DNA of 64,000 bases from Diphasiastrum complanatum (Eukaryota > Streptophyta > Lycopodiopsida > Lycopodiales > Lycopodiaceae). The notes under the pieces are model-generated. The model searched no databases. It worked only from the letters and a program-made list of their open reading frames with translations, and was not told the origin of the DNA. Positions within the stretch are counted from its first letter, which is position 1; every line of letters starts with the position of its first letter. Location of the stretch: positions 30,129,427-30,193,426 of the forward strand of contig CM055094.1 of NCBI GenBank assembly GCA_029204225.1, in the 5' to 3' direction. Below are positions 10,641 to 21,716 of this stretch, in pieces. The translations under genes were made by a program, and so were the position numbers.

Positions 10641-11300
10641 GCACAATCTTTAACGCTTGCTTCTTGTACAACCAAATTACCTTCCAATTTTTTCAAGCCT
10701 ATTTGCGGTAAAGTGTCTCACATCTCTATGGAACATATGCACAAAAGTGAATCACTTTCTGCCACGTGATGATAGTGATACATTGTGCACTAGGGAATCA
10801 CATTGTTGATAAGTTAGATTCACATTTACATCATGAAGCAAATAGTCTTGTAAGTTTCGTGTTCAAGTGGATCGGAAGCTCGCTCCAATTGATGTTGAGA
10901 TTAAAATATCATGTTATCTCTAGCCTAATAGCCACACACTAGATGTTTGGATCCAGAAAATATTCACACAAAGGGACATAGGTCTACCACGTAGGTCTGC
11001 AACGTAGTTTTCAATCAATCAAAAGGAAGGTAGATCCTTATCTTTGGTACTATAATAGTTAGTTCTTAGACTTATTGAGATCTTAGAAATTAAATTTTAG
11101 GGTCAGCCCAAAGTTTTTGACAAGTGCTCATCAAGTGAATGCAATTCTAGTCAAGATTGTGTTCAATTTTGCTTGATTTGTGAGATATTTGGATTGATTA
11201 TTGCATGATGATTCAACTGATCTTGTAGGAATGATTTGAAGAGGCATATTTATGTGCATATGATTCCTTTTGGTTCAGGTTAGGTGAATCCTATATCCTT
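10641..11300 (+). mobile_element. Copia-type 5' leader region, copy 1
   Basis: Non-coding sequence ending in GATTCCTTTTGGTTCAGG just before the copia gag frame. The same tract recurs at 37,126-37,800 and about 42,628-43,287, always immediately before copia coding sequence. Parts recur alone at 14,788-14,965, 29,150-29,240 and 46,790-46,965. In copy 3 an extra 690 bp separates repeat R from this tract, so copy 1 is a deletion derivative of that order. No clear tRNA primer site was found. Confidence 0.5.
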
Positions 11301-12141
11301 GTGAAGTCGAGATCAAGGAGGAGGCAGTCGAGATCAATGAATGCATATCTTTTGGATTCACATGATAGATTGAATGCTTCTAATTATTCAATTTGGAAGC
11401 TAAGAATGGAATCAATCCTTATTTTACAAGATCTAATGGATATAGTGAGTGGCGAAGAGGATGAGCCTATTCACCCTCAAGAAGCTACAAAATACAAAAG
11501 GAGGTGCAAGGTTGCTCTCCATTGTATAAAATGAATGTAGCTCATGAGCTTCTTAAGGAGGTAGGTGCTTGCATCTTGGCTCAAGAATCATGGGAAACTC
11601 TTCAAAAGATATATGAATCCAAGAATACTTCAAGGTTGATATCCTTGAAGAATCAAATCCATATGTGCTGAGAGTCAAGGACTTAAACAAAGAGCTTGCT
11701 TACATAGGAGATTCCATTAAGGAAAGTGAACTTGTTCAACCAATCTTGAATGGTTTAAGTATGGATTTTGCTAACTTGGTGCAAGGCTATGCAGTCATGG
11801 GCAAGTTGCCTTCACTTGAAGATCTCCAAGGATTCCTCATGGTCCAGGAGAGTAGGAGAACTCACATCAAGTCAAGGATGGAGAAGCTCTCCCTCAATGA
11901 TGGAGATGACAAGGCTCTTTTCATCAAGATCAAGAGAAAATACAAAGGCAAAGGTGTTGCATTCAAGAAGAACCAAGTCAAAGCTCGAGCAAGCCAAAGA
12001 AGGATAAGTCGGAGATCAAATGCTACTTTTGTGGCAAGACGAGGCACTATGCCTCGGAGTGCTTCAAGAAGAAGCAAACTCAAAGTCAAGAAAACCTTGG
12101 TCAAGAGGAAGAGGAGAGCTCTCATGAAGATTTTGTCATGA
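11301..12141 (+). pseudogene. Ty1/copia gag with CCHC zinc knuckle, two frameshifts
   Basis: The region opens with AYLLDSHDRLNASNYSIWKLRM, shortened here to its key motif NYSIWKLRM, which is the conserved copia gag start. The next segment, QESWETLQKIYESKN, is in a second frame. A third frame carries LVQPILNGLSMDFANLVQ and LEDLQGFLMVQESRR (UBN2-type gag). A perfect CX2CX4HX4C knuckle (CYFCGKTRHYASEC) is encoded near 12,015-12,060. Frame changes at about 11,531 and 11,665 occur at the same places in the A' copy, so the gene was broken before the large duplication. Confidence 0.82.
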
Positions 12142-12495
12142 TGTCAAGTTTGTCATCTTCAAGCATAAGAGGTGAAGACCCTTGGTGGATAGATAGTGGG
12201 GCTACCTCCCACATGACAAGTAAGAGGGAGTATTTTTCAACCTTATCTACCTATGAAGGACCTATGACGTAAATTTTTACAGCAAATAATTATGCTTATA
12301 AGATAGAAGGAATAGGATCCATACCTTTATGCTTGGGATCTTCAAGGAAGATCAAGATTGATGGAGTGCTTTACATTTTCAGTATCACTAAGAACTTGCT
12401 TAGTGTAGGGCAATTGCTTGACAATCGTTTGATTGTGGAGTTCGCCACAAATACATGTAACATCAAGAAGGATGGCAAGATCATTGCTAAAGGGG
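12142..12495 (+). pseudogene. Copia protease and start of gag-pre-integrase region
   Basis: DPWWIDSGATSHM (about 12,177-12,215) is the copia aspartic protease active-site motif D-S-G-A-T-S-H. It is followed by YFSTLSTYEGPM and an in-frame TAA where the related copy at 38.1 kb reads IKSIFTAN. After the stop, KIKIDGVLYI, LLSVGQLLD and CNIKKDGKIIAKG continue the normal copia order. The product would be cut within the protease. The copia homology stops at about 12,495, where a different gag is joined. Confidence 0.8.
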
Positions 12496-12680
12496 TGATG
12501 ATCTCCACACAACCCGGCCTCACTCTTCAAAAGGTGATCGGTCATCTTCTTCAGGAAGAAATGCGAAGAAAGACCAACGGCCTATCCATCAAAGACAAAT
12601 CCATGGCCCTGTACACCAAGAAGAAAGACTATTCGAAGGGCAAGAATCAAGTGCAGCAGCAATAGCAGAAGCCTCACACT
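12496..12680 (+). pseudogene. Second, different copia gag fragment fused to the protease region
   Basis: Directly after IIAKG the same frame changes to a segment with GLTLQKVIGHLLQEEMRRK and ALYTKKKDYSKGKNQVQQQ. This is the C-terminal half of a gag from a different copia family (the conserved LxxVIGxLLxEExRRK helix before the zinc knuckle). A gag placed downstream of a protease is out of order for any LTR element, so this is a chimeric junction rather than normal element structure. The A' copy (44,482-44,665) has the same join. Confidence 0.7.
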
Positions 12681-12689
12681 CAAGGTGAG

Positions 12690-13206
12690 AATAGTGGATC
12701 GCTGGTTCCGAGGGAGTCTCCCAAGCTTTTATCTGCTAGTATCAACTGGTCTCGAACTAGAGGTCGGTGGCTCAACTGCTGCAAAGTGACATCTATCAGA
12801 AGATAGCCTAATAACGTGGAAGTTTGCTCGTTCTTGATATAGTCATGGAGGCAGTTGGAAGCAAACTGGGCCCAGTCATAAAGGTTCTCATTGTGTAGTC
12901 TAGAATCAGCCATCATGTGGAATAGTTTCATGGGGATATGCGTGATCTTGGACCTATAGCGCTGTGTATATTTTGCTAGATAGGCACATGGAGCACCTAA
13001 GGGCTTATCATTTATGACCTCAATATGGTAACCATCTTTTTTTTCCATTTGTCCGCTGAGGGGTCTATGTATTTGAAGTATGCTATGGATTCAATTTTTT
13101 TGAGGGTCCTACTAACTGTGTTTGGTCCCCTAGGGAAGCCAAATGTATTGAGGTCAGCTCCAGAAATAGGGATAATATAAACAAAATTTTGGTTAGGAGG
13201 TAACAT
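12690..13206 (-). pseudogene. Unrecognised minus-strand protein fragment, module copy (MLPPNQNF...)
   Basis: Two overlapping minus-strand frames (13,206-13,012 and 13,048-12,680) join across a poly-T shift into one protein. It begins MLPPNQNFVYIIPI, contains GFPRGPNTVSRTLKKIE and FKYIDPSADKWKKK, then INDKPLGAPCAYLAKYT and HMMADSRLHNENLYDW. An AG acceptor precedes the start methionine in the 28.6 kb copy. Versions occur at 28.1-28.6, 34.6-35.1, 44.7-45.2 and 52.9-53.0 kb, always on the minus strand. No known family is recognised. It is the first visible exon of the multi-exon gene described at 25,559-28,646. Confidence 0.5.
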
Positions 13207-13439
13207 GAATTGGAAAATCTGTCGGTGGGGTTATAAGCAATATGCAATCAGAATGGGCTCTGATAGCCATTGATAAAAAGAGGAAGTTGGAACTCTATGT
13301 GGCTTAGGAAATAGTGTGCCTCCTAGTACCAAGTGTTCATCTCATAGATATCGAGGCTTTCCATGGTGAACTGGAAGATGTTGTGGCAAACATGTTCTGG
13401 ACTCGGCTGAGGACTCTGTTGAAGGTTCGGCTCTGGTAA

Positions 13440-14134
13440 CAGACAAGTGGAGTCTCGGCTCGGTCGACTGTGGAGGGCTTCGGATCGGTCAACTTTTGAT
13501 GGACTCGTCTCGGTCAACTTTGTATGCAGAGTATGGACGCTCAGCTCGGTCCATAGTGAATGCAGAGTATGGGGGATCGGCTCTATGAGCAGTGTATGTA
13601 GAGTATTGCTCGGCAGTGTATGGAGACTAGAAATTTGTGGAAAAATTTGGAGCAATGTCGTTCTGATAGGATGTGGAAACGATGATGTTTCTTCGTAGTA
13701 ACGTGCTAGTAGCGAGCTTTCAACCCAAATCGGTGTTGAATGTGCGGCTTTGACAAGCTCCAGGAGCACTACCCCCCCGCATTTGGCTCGTGCTAGATGT
13801 GACGATTTTTGTGTAATGTAGCAGATCTCGGCAGCTTAGGGTTTTTGAAAATGGATGATGATGGCGCTCCGGATCCGTGGTGGATGTATGTAGATGGTGT
13901 CCAAGGATGCGAAGGAGTAATCAAGCACTGTCGTAGTGAATGATAGATCGCCACTAAAAGATGGAAAATCGATTCTTTGAAGTTAAAGCTTTTCAAGGCT
14001 TCTGAATTTCATTTCCATGTCTGAAGAAGGAAGTGCCAGCATCAAATCTTCTCCCATCAGAGTTTGTTTTCATTTCCTAAAAAGCATGCATGGCAGCATG
14101 GCAGTAAAGCGTGATATTGTGATTTTTTGTAATG
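13440..14134. repeat. Dispersed repeat R, copy 2 (3'-truncated)
   Basis: Same repeat as at 9,567, preceded by the GAACTGGAAGATGTTGTGGC tract that other copies also carry, and ending early at about 14,134. One of the internal TATGGACGCTC units is missing relative to copy 1. The minus-strand frame 13,323-13,769 is repeat-derived and not regarded as a gene. Confidence 0.65.
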
Positions 14135-15270
14135 TTCCCATGTATGTGATGATTTTTGTTGTTTAATTATATCGATGTTGATTGAAACTATGATAGCTTC
14201 GTGGTTGTCATTCGTAATAATAAAAGTTTTTTTTCACCTTATCTTGGGGCAAGTTCACAAATAGCAAGGTAACAAATTGGGACTCGGCAAGAACTCACTC
14301 TAAATAACTTTTTGAGCTTCACTAACTTATTCTCATGAATTTATCATTGTGTCTAACTTGCCATATACCAGTTTTATAAGTATTTGCTTGATCCTTTACT
14401 CTTAAATGCACTATAATACTACTCCCTTACTGGCCATAACTTCTTCACCGTAGCTCGGAACTGGGTCATGTTGGGTGTCGTTGAGAAAGCTCTCGTCGAG
14501 GGCTTTCTAATGGCACCGTAATCGTCTCTATTCGAGTTGCCGTTCAAAAGTTACACTGTTTTTTTGTTAAGTTGCATACTATACTACAAATAAAATGGCT
14601 TATTTACGGGCTGCCCCGACGCAAAATTACAGTTCTTTTAAAAAGAAAAAAAAATCAATTTGAAGGAGCTACGTTACGTAGATTTCAAATTTGAGTGTTT
14701 TGATTGGACCATGTAGAAGAAACTTTTGAGGAAAAATATAAAAGGTATGTTTTTGAAAGGCCCCTTTTGTGGTCAAATTTTTTGTAATCGTTGATAAGTT
14801 GGATTCACATTTACATCATGAAGCAAATAGTCTTATAAGTTTTGTGTTCAAGTGGATCGGAAGCTCGCTCCAATGGATGTTGAGATTAATATATCATGCT
14901 ATCTCTAGCCTAACAGCCACACACTAGATGTTTGGATCCAGAAAATATTCACACAAAGGGACATCACACATCAATATCAATCTACTTTCACCTTTTATTT
15001 CGTCACATCTCTTCGTGCTTATGCGACCTGAAAAGCTCCCTTCAAACAAACCTGTGAATGTGCCTTTCCTGTTGCCTTAATTTCTCATGCACTACCTTTG
15101 TCTTGGGCAACTAAAATGTGATACAATTGTGACCTTTTCTCATGCTTATCTTTCTCCTATTCTTGGACAAGTAAAATTTGATTGTTGTAAGGGGGGGGGG
15201 GGGGGGGAGGGGGGGTTGTTGTAAGGTGTGGGGGGGGTGTATAGTATAGATGGATTATTCTTGACTTTGA
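14135..15270. other. Non-coding mosaic spacer with poly-G run
   Basis: Contains a tract shared with 36,575-36,850 (starting near CATGTATGTGATGATTTTTG). A tract near 14,425-14,590 with GGGCTTTCTAATGGCACCG is of a kind seen in plant LTR elements. A 180-bp piece of the copia leader lies at 14,788-14,965, and a G-rich run at about 15,190-15,240. No gene is recognised. The A' counterpart at 46,136-47,160 lacks most of the G run. Confidence 0.5.
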
Positions 15271-15409
15271 AATGAATGGAGGGCGGGCTTATTCAAGTCA
15301 CCTAGAGAATGGTCACAAGTTCTCCTTAAGGATGGGATGCTCTATACATATGACTACAATGCCTCAACGTCTAACCCGAAATAGTACAAATAGAATGCAA
15401 TGCATGGAA

Positions 15410-15630
<221 letters not shown>

Positions 15631-15683
15631 TATCGATGTTCTCTGTCCTTCTGATTTCACCTCTTATTTTCGTCATTTACAGG

Positions 15684-17168
15684 AGGCTGAAGAGTCTCAG
15701 AAAAGGATTGTTGATCCAACATCGGCTTAGAAAGATGGAGCAGGACCTAGAAATGAACATAGTATCGGCGGCTGAGAAAATCCGTTTGGCCAAAATATCA
15801 GAAACTACGAAATCTATATGCGGAAGAGATTTGGAGGCACATGATATCAGTAATTCGATTCTGGTAGGACGCAAAGACGCGGACAAGTGAGTTCCAACGA
15901 CGGCATCTAATTTGATCGGGAGCTCTTCTCAGCCAGAATTAATGGCGTCTACCGCGCACGTGAATGAAAGGCTTGAGCAAGCACCAAAGCAAGTCCAGAA
16001 TGATCCTTCTTTCGACCCAAGATTTCGTAGAAGACGAGCATGGAGATCGGAAGACAACATATCAGCATATCCTTGCAACTTTGCGATAATAGATGGCTCG
16101 TTCTCTTCTCAGAAGGAATGTCATACATCAATCAATAATTTCTGGGAACTGAGTTCCGATTCTCGCGATCCGACAATCCAGCTACAACACAAGTTCTGCC
16201 AGTTTCTGATGACTGTCATGGGCCAAAGGTTTGAGCAAGATCCACAATTTTCCATCAATCCCAACAAAGCGGTCCTTCACATGGAGGATACCAGGATCTA
16301 TTTACGGATTCAATACTTTCCTGCAGACTCCATACATATCTTCGAAGAGATGTGCACTTCAGGATTTATCATCAATGCTGATGAGGGTTACATGTACACC
16401 CAGAGATCAAAAGCATTTACTTGTCGAAGACAAATATTGACTCGAAACTGCTTCAACTGGCTACGTGAGCAAAATCATAAGCATGCCAGTAAGTCAACTC
16501 TGATAGGATGAAAAGACGGGGACAAGTCAGTTCCAACGACGGCATCTAATTCGATCGGGAGCTCTTCTCAGCCAGATTTAATTGCGTCGACCGGTTGGAG
16601 AGCTCCATTCCTCAAAGATACGTACGTCTATGAAATGCTTGATCAATCACCAAAGCAAATTCAAAATGATCCTTCTTTCGACCCAACTTTTCGTAGAAGA
16701 CGAGCGCTAGCATGGAGATCGGAAGACAACATATCAGCATATCCTTGCAACTTTGCGATAATAGATGGCTCGTTCTCTTCTCAGAATGAATGTCATACAT
16801 CCATCAAGAATTTTTGCAAATTAACTTCCGATTCTGACGATCCTACAATCAAGCTACAACACAAGTTCTGCCAGTTTCTGATGACTGTCATGGGCCGAAG
16901 GTTTGAGCAGGATCCACAATTTTTCATCAATCCCAACAAACCGGCGCTTCACATGGAGGATACCAGGATCTACTTACGGATACAATACTTTCCTGCAGAC
17001 TCCATACAAATCTTCGAAGAGATGTGCACTTCAGGCTTTATCATCAATGCTGATAAGGCTTACACCCAGAGATCAAAAGCACTTGCTGGTCGAAGACAAA
17101 TGCTGACTCGAACCTGCTCCAAGTGGCTGCGCGAGCAATATCATAAGCATGATGCCCACTATTCCTGA
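15684..17168 (+). pseudogene. Unrecognised protein with two tandem ~200-residue repeats (copy in block A)
   Basis: A good splice acceptor (TCGTCATTTACAG, ending about 15,683) is followed by a single reading frame to 17,168, interrupted by TGA at 15,888 and TGA at 16,509. The second stop is CGA (Arg) in the A' copy. The first occupies the position of TCA (Ser) in the second repeat, and A' has TGA there too. About 65 residues of leader with a basic KMEQDLEMNIV segment precede two direct repeats. Each repeat runs from a GRKDxDKSVPTTASN start through RSEDNISAYPCNFAIIDGSF and HKFCQFLMTVMGRRFEQDPQF, then HMEDTRIYLRIQYFPADSI, to WLREQ.HKH. The repeats are about 80% identical by eye. No family is recognised; no signal peptide or membrane segment is obvious. 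It lies next to a (CT)n tract in the upstream intron or leader. Confidence 0.6.
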
Positions 17169-18330
17169 ACAAATGTTATGAAGAAAATCCTTTAGGCGCA
17201 ATTTTTTGAATTGAGTACATTGAAAACATCAACATTTGTTGATTGGAGCTTTTAAGATTGACCATTATAGTCATCTAGGGCCAATGTATATGGCACTCAA
17301 CTTCTAATCTATCTCTCCACTGCTTTTGAAATGTCCACTTTAGTTCATAATCTATGATCTAGATATACCTTCTTCTCGTTGTGTATATATATATGTTCTC
17401 ATCGTTGATATTTGATTTAATGTATTAAATGAACATTGAATGCTCATTAAATCAAAATCAACAATAATTAGGTTACACATATTCTGTTCAAAAAATATTT
17501 AGACACACAAAAGAAAATATCATATCGACAAAAGGGAACATATTACGGCAAAAGGACTAGACAGAAATTGTTTGTTGGTGATCATCCATCCAAAGTAGGT
17601 GCACCACTTCCAAATTCTAATGTTACTCCAAGCCTTTTTGTGAGACTACTAATATTTTTGGAAAACACATGTTCTTCATATTCCAAGCATGCTCAGCATA
17701 CCTCCAAGCACATAGCAAAGTAAACCGTACATCTTCTTTCCTTGCCCTACTTGTTGGTCTTCATCTCATATGGTAAGTACTCGACCCTTGGTTGTTCCTT
17801 TGAATAAGAGCTTTTTGCTATAGTTTCAAGAAAGAGGCTTCCTGGGAAAGGGTCAAGTTGGGAGTAGCTTAATATATTGATGTCATTTCAAATCATGATA
17901 GCTTCATGGTTGTCACTCAAAATAATAGTAAACTGTTTGGTAACTTGGGGTAGCTTGATATGTAGCTAGGCAACTAAACAACAAATCACCTCTAGATGGC
18001 TTCACAAGCTTGTCTAACTCATTCTTATAATTACTACCATTGCGTCTAACTTGCCAAATGCTAGGTGTAAAAGTATTTGACAAATGCATAACTCTTTACT
18101 CTCCAAGTCTTAAGACTTACCAAGTGTTGTTTGTAGCTCATACTAGATGCTTTGAGAAGTTATATTAAGAATTGGAAGGGGGGGGGGGGGTATCGCAAAG
18201 AATCCGATCTTGCCAAATACTAGGTGTAAAAGTGTTTGACATATTCCTAACTCTTTACTCTCCAAGTGTTGTTTTTAGCTCATAGTACATGCTTTGAGAA
18301 TAATGTTACTGGTTATATTAATTTGGGGGC
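17169..18330. other. Non-coding sequence shared with inverted copy at 31.2-31.5 kb
   Basis: AT-rich, no gene recognised. The part from about 17,940 to 18,330, which includes a poly-G run near 18,179 and the AACTTGCCAAATGCTAGGTG tract, reappears as reverse complement at about 31,225-31,500, including the matching poly-C run. A tandem duplication of that tract exists here (18,055-18,150 and 18,208-18,300). Confidence 0.5.
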
Positions 18331-18332
18331 AT

Positions 18333-18434
18333 TGCAAAGAATCAAACTTGAGTGTACAAGCCCAACTCAAGTGCAGACACCAACTCACCACACATGGGAA
18401 GATCATTAAATTTGAATTTGAAGAAAAATCAAAG
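18333..18434 (+). repeat. Inverted repeat, left arm (exon-like, KESNLSVQAQ...)
   Basis: This ~100-bp arm is the reverse complement of 19,829-19,933, separated by about 1.4 kb. In the plus direction it can be read KESNLSVQAQ then HQLTTHGKIIKFEFEEKS. The right arm gives the same peptide on the minus strand. A transcript through both arms would fold into a long hairpin. The same arrangement is in A' (50,347-50,448 and 51,842-51,950). Confidence 0.75.
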
Positions 18435-19057
18435 TCAAAGAAAATGAAAAACTATTTCTCCTTAGAGGCATTGTGGTCATCATCTAGACGAGCTGTGCTT
18501 GCTTGAATCAATAGAAACAAAGAAAATAATAATAACGAGTTTTTATCCTATTAATGCACCAATAATATATAAATATAATTGAATTAAATGGAAAGATTAT
18601 AATATTTATCGCTTCATTTAAAGATTGATCTACTCATTTCAATGATTTCGTTCAAATTCGAATTCCAATGATTTGTGAAGTGTGAATGAATGCAATGTAA
18701 CTTGCATATGTTTGGAACATAGCATAGATTCATTATATGCTTTTTAACTATATGTTATTTAGTCGTGTAACAAGGAATAAGCATTTTTTTTAACAAATTT
18801 TCAATTTGTTTTTGGAAACCCTAGATTACAACATTTTAATATATTAACAAAAATGACTTAATTTGCATGAACAACTTTGAGTTTTGAAAATCCTAGATTA
18901 CAGCTTCATTCAATCTTCAAATTTCCAAGCTCGTTCAAACTTCAATGAAATATAATTCATTCCAAAATCCATTCTCGAATCCTAGAACGATGTATTTTGA
19001 AAACTTTTGTAATGTGAAAGAGAGATCACTGAGCTAAAACATGACCCTGATTGCATT
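18435..19057. other. AT-rich spacer inside the inverted repeat
   Basis: Very AT-rich; no gene or known element seen. Two short direct repeats of an AACCCTAGATTACA/AATCCTAGATTACAG motif occur near 18,820-18,905. Confidence 0.35.
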
Positions 19058-19498
19058 CAAAATTGCTTTCAAAAACTTATAAATTGTATCCATCAATGGA
19101 GATGTCTAGAGGACATGGTGTGAAAAATTGTCAACTAGTTTGGTTTTTTATTTGGCAATTTTGGAGGTCAAAATGAATCTCAACTTTGAGTTAGTTTCAT
19201 ATTTGTTAATAAGGGCCTAAATAGTGGTTTAACTACCTCTGGCAAGTAGATAAGTGGATGAGGTCTAATTGGCTAAATTTTGGTACATTGCTTTCAAAAA
19301 CTTATAAATTGTATTCATCAATGGAGATGTCTAGAGGATGTGGTGTGAAAAATTGTCAACTAGTTTAATTTTTCATTTGGCAATTTTGGAGGCCAAAATG
19401 AATCTCAACTTCGAGTTATTTTCATATTTGTTAATAAGGGCCTAAATAGTGGTTTAACTACCTCTGGCAAGTAGATCAGTGGATGAGGTCGATTTTGG
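19058..19498. repeat. Two tandem copies of a ~229-bp repeat
   Basis: The sequence starting ATTGCTTTCAAAAACTTATA and including ATTGTCAACTAGTTTGG and TAAGGGCCTAAATAGTGG is repeated twice head to tail (about 19,058 and 19,287). The breakpoint of the larger 3.3 kb tandem duplication falls inside the second unit, at ATAAGGGCCTAAATAG. The A' counterpart is at about 51,076-51,515. Confidence 0.8.
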
Positions 19499-19828
19499 AC
19501 CCATTCTATTTGGCTAATTTTGGTACATTGCATCTAGACTAGATTTTCTAGGTTTTTGATAAAGTATCTAGAAGTTTCCAAATTAGGTCAAGTTTGGGGC
19601 AAGTGGCCAAATGACATTTTGGAAGCTATAAATAGTTGAACCTAAGTGGAGAAATAATCATCAAAGTTTCTTTCTTTGTGGAGAATTCATCTCTTAATGT
19701 CCATCTCATGTGATTTTCTCTATCTTGGTTTTCTATGTGTAGAATGTTGATTTTCATGTAGATCTTGATTCCACACGTGTGAAGATTATAATATATATGA
19801 TTTTGTTAAACATCGATCTACAAACATT

Positions 19829-20060
19829 TGAATGATTTTTCTTCAAATTCAAATTTAACGATCTTCCCATGTGTGGTGAGTTGGTGTATGCGATTTTGTT
19901 GGGCTTGTACACTCAAGTTCGATTCTTTGGGATCCCTCGCCAACTATGGTCTCAATACTTTCTCTGCAAGATTCTCATTTGAAATTTCCTTGGGACCCTT
20001 CTTATCTCCATCAGATATTTTTTTCAACGTTGATGCTAGGCCATACCACAGGGAAGTAGT
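19829..20060 (-). pseudogene. Exon-like arm of an unrecognised gene (right arm of inverted repeat)
   Basis: On the minus strand this stretch reads as an open segment containing KESNLSVQAQ and HQLTTHGKIVKFEFEEK, preceded by an ISNENLAEKVL-type stretch and a STLKKISDGDKK-like stretch (best seen in the A' copy, 52,040-51,832). It recurs at 23,096-23,330. The coding register is kept in three copies, but no domain or start is recognised, so it is recorded as a gene fragment. Confidence 0.4.
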
Positions 20061-20070
20061 TCATGTGTGA

Positions 20071-20909
<839 letters not shown>

Positions 20910-21368
20910 TTATGGTAGGCCTACATGGCTTGCCACATGGCCACCCTCAAGCCTGCATGATCTGGCATGTGGCATACCGCTGTCATAGGTGTTTCGAAAC
21001 CTCATGACAAGAAGCATGTCCTTGGGCATCAGTGTCACCCTCTTGCGATGAATGGAACACAGCATCGAATCCTCAAACAATTTTGTCTGGAAGTCCTCGT
21101 ATGCAATATGGAGGGCCTCCAATGCAGCGATATTCCACCTCACTGCATAGGGTAGATGTGTGGTCATATCTTGTGTAACCTCCCTCACAGCCCGATACAA
21201 GACTGCTTTCAGGATCACAAGTTTGGTGTACCTCTGCAAGGCCCTGATGTCCCTCAACCATGGACGGCGAGGTCTTACGCGTCTTTGCAGAAGTATGGGT
21301 TCAGATGTCTGGGGACGGGACGGTTGAACAAAATGGGTAAGCCTAGCAGTTTGCTTCGTCCGAGCCAT
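20910..21368 (-). CDS. Histone H3-like protein with CENH3-type features, copy 1
   Basis: An intronless 152-codon frame that starts ATG and reads MARTKQTARLT. The H3 tail start is exact through R8, but K9 and S10 are L and T. An H3 fold follows without gaps: LRDIRALQRYTKLVI (alpha-N and start of alpha-1), VREVTQDM (residues 61-68), then a loop 1 about four residues longer than in canonical H3 and containing RW (77-78), ALEALHIAYEDF (82-93), LFEDSMLCSIH (97-107) and KRVTLMPKD (109-117). DSMLC, RVTLM and the RW in a longer loop are seen in plant CENH3 rather than H3.1/H3.3, where the equivalents are DTNLC and RVTIM. Histone similarity ends near residue 126; the remaining ~26 residues come from the flanking CATGGC repeat. 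Known family role is nucleosome formation, at centromeres for CENH3. Expression here is unproven, and a non-functional retrocopy is equally possible. Confidence 0.72.
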   Translation of the reverse strand: MARTKQTARLTHFVQPSRPQTSEPILLQRRVRPRRPWLRDIRALQRYTKLVILKAVLYRAVREVTQDMTTHLPYAVRWNIAALEALHIAYEDFQTKLFEDSMLCSIHRKRVTLMPKDMLLVMRFRNTYDSGMPHARSCRLEGGHVASHVGLP

Positions 21369-21695
21369 TGAGGCCGGATATCTATACCATGCGAGGACAG
21401 AGATACAGCAGAAGAGAGAGCTAAATTATCTCGCGTAATGGCGACACTGAGAACTCTAAGAGTGATATCGCTACAACGCGAGAGAGTGGCAGAGACAGGC
21501 GGGGAGAGGCAGGGGCTTGCATGATGGCGATACTGGGAAAGTCAGGCTGATATCGCTACGACGTGAGAGGGTGTAAGGAATAGGCCTGGGGAAGAGGTCG
21601 CTCGCATGATGGCGATATCACGAATGCAGGTCGTATGGAAGCAATCAAACATGACAGCAAATTACGCGAAAACCTATACAATCCCCGGGAATGGA

Positions 21696-21705
21696 CTTAT
21701 ATAGG
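21696..21705 (-). promoter_or_regulatory. TATA box candidate upstream of H3-like copy 1
   Basis: On the minus strand this reads CCTATATAAG, a good plant TATA box, about 328 bp upstream of the ATG at 21,368. The CACGTG array lies directly upstream of it. The same arrangement exists at 25,077-25,086 and 32,902-32,911. Confidence 0.55.
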
Positions 21706-21716
21706 AGAAAAAAGTT

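Noticed and set aside
15190-15240. Poly-G run as a structural element
   Set aside because: Length differs strongly from its A' counterpart and it lies in a non-coding spacer; simple slippage is sufficient.
20967-21371. Plus-strand open frames opposite the H3-like ORF
   Set aside because: They are shadows of the minus-strand histone-like frame and show no domain of their own.
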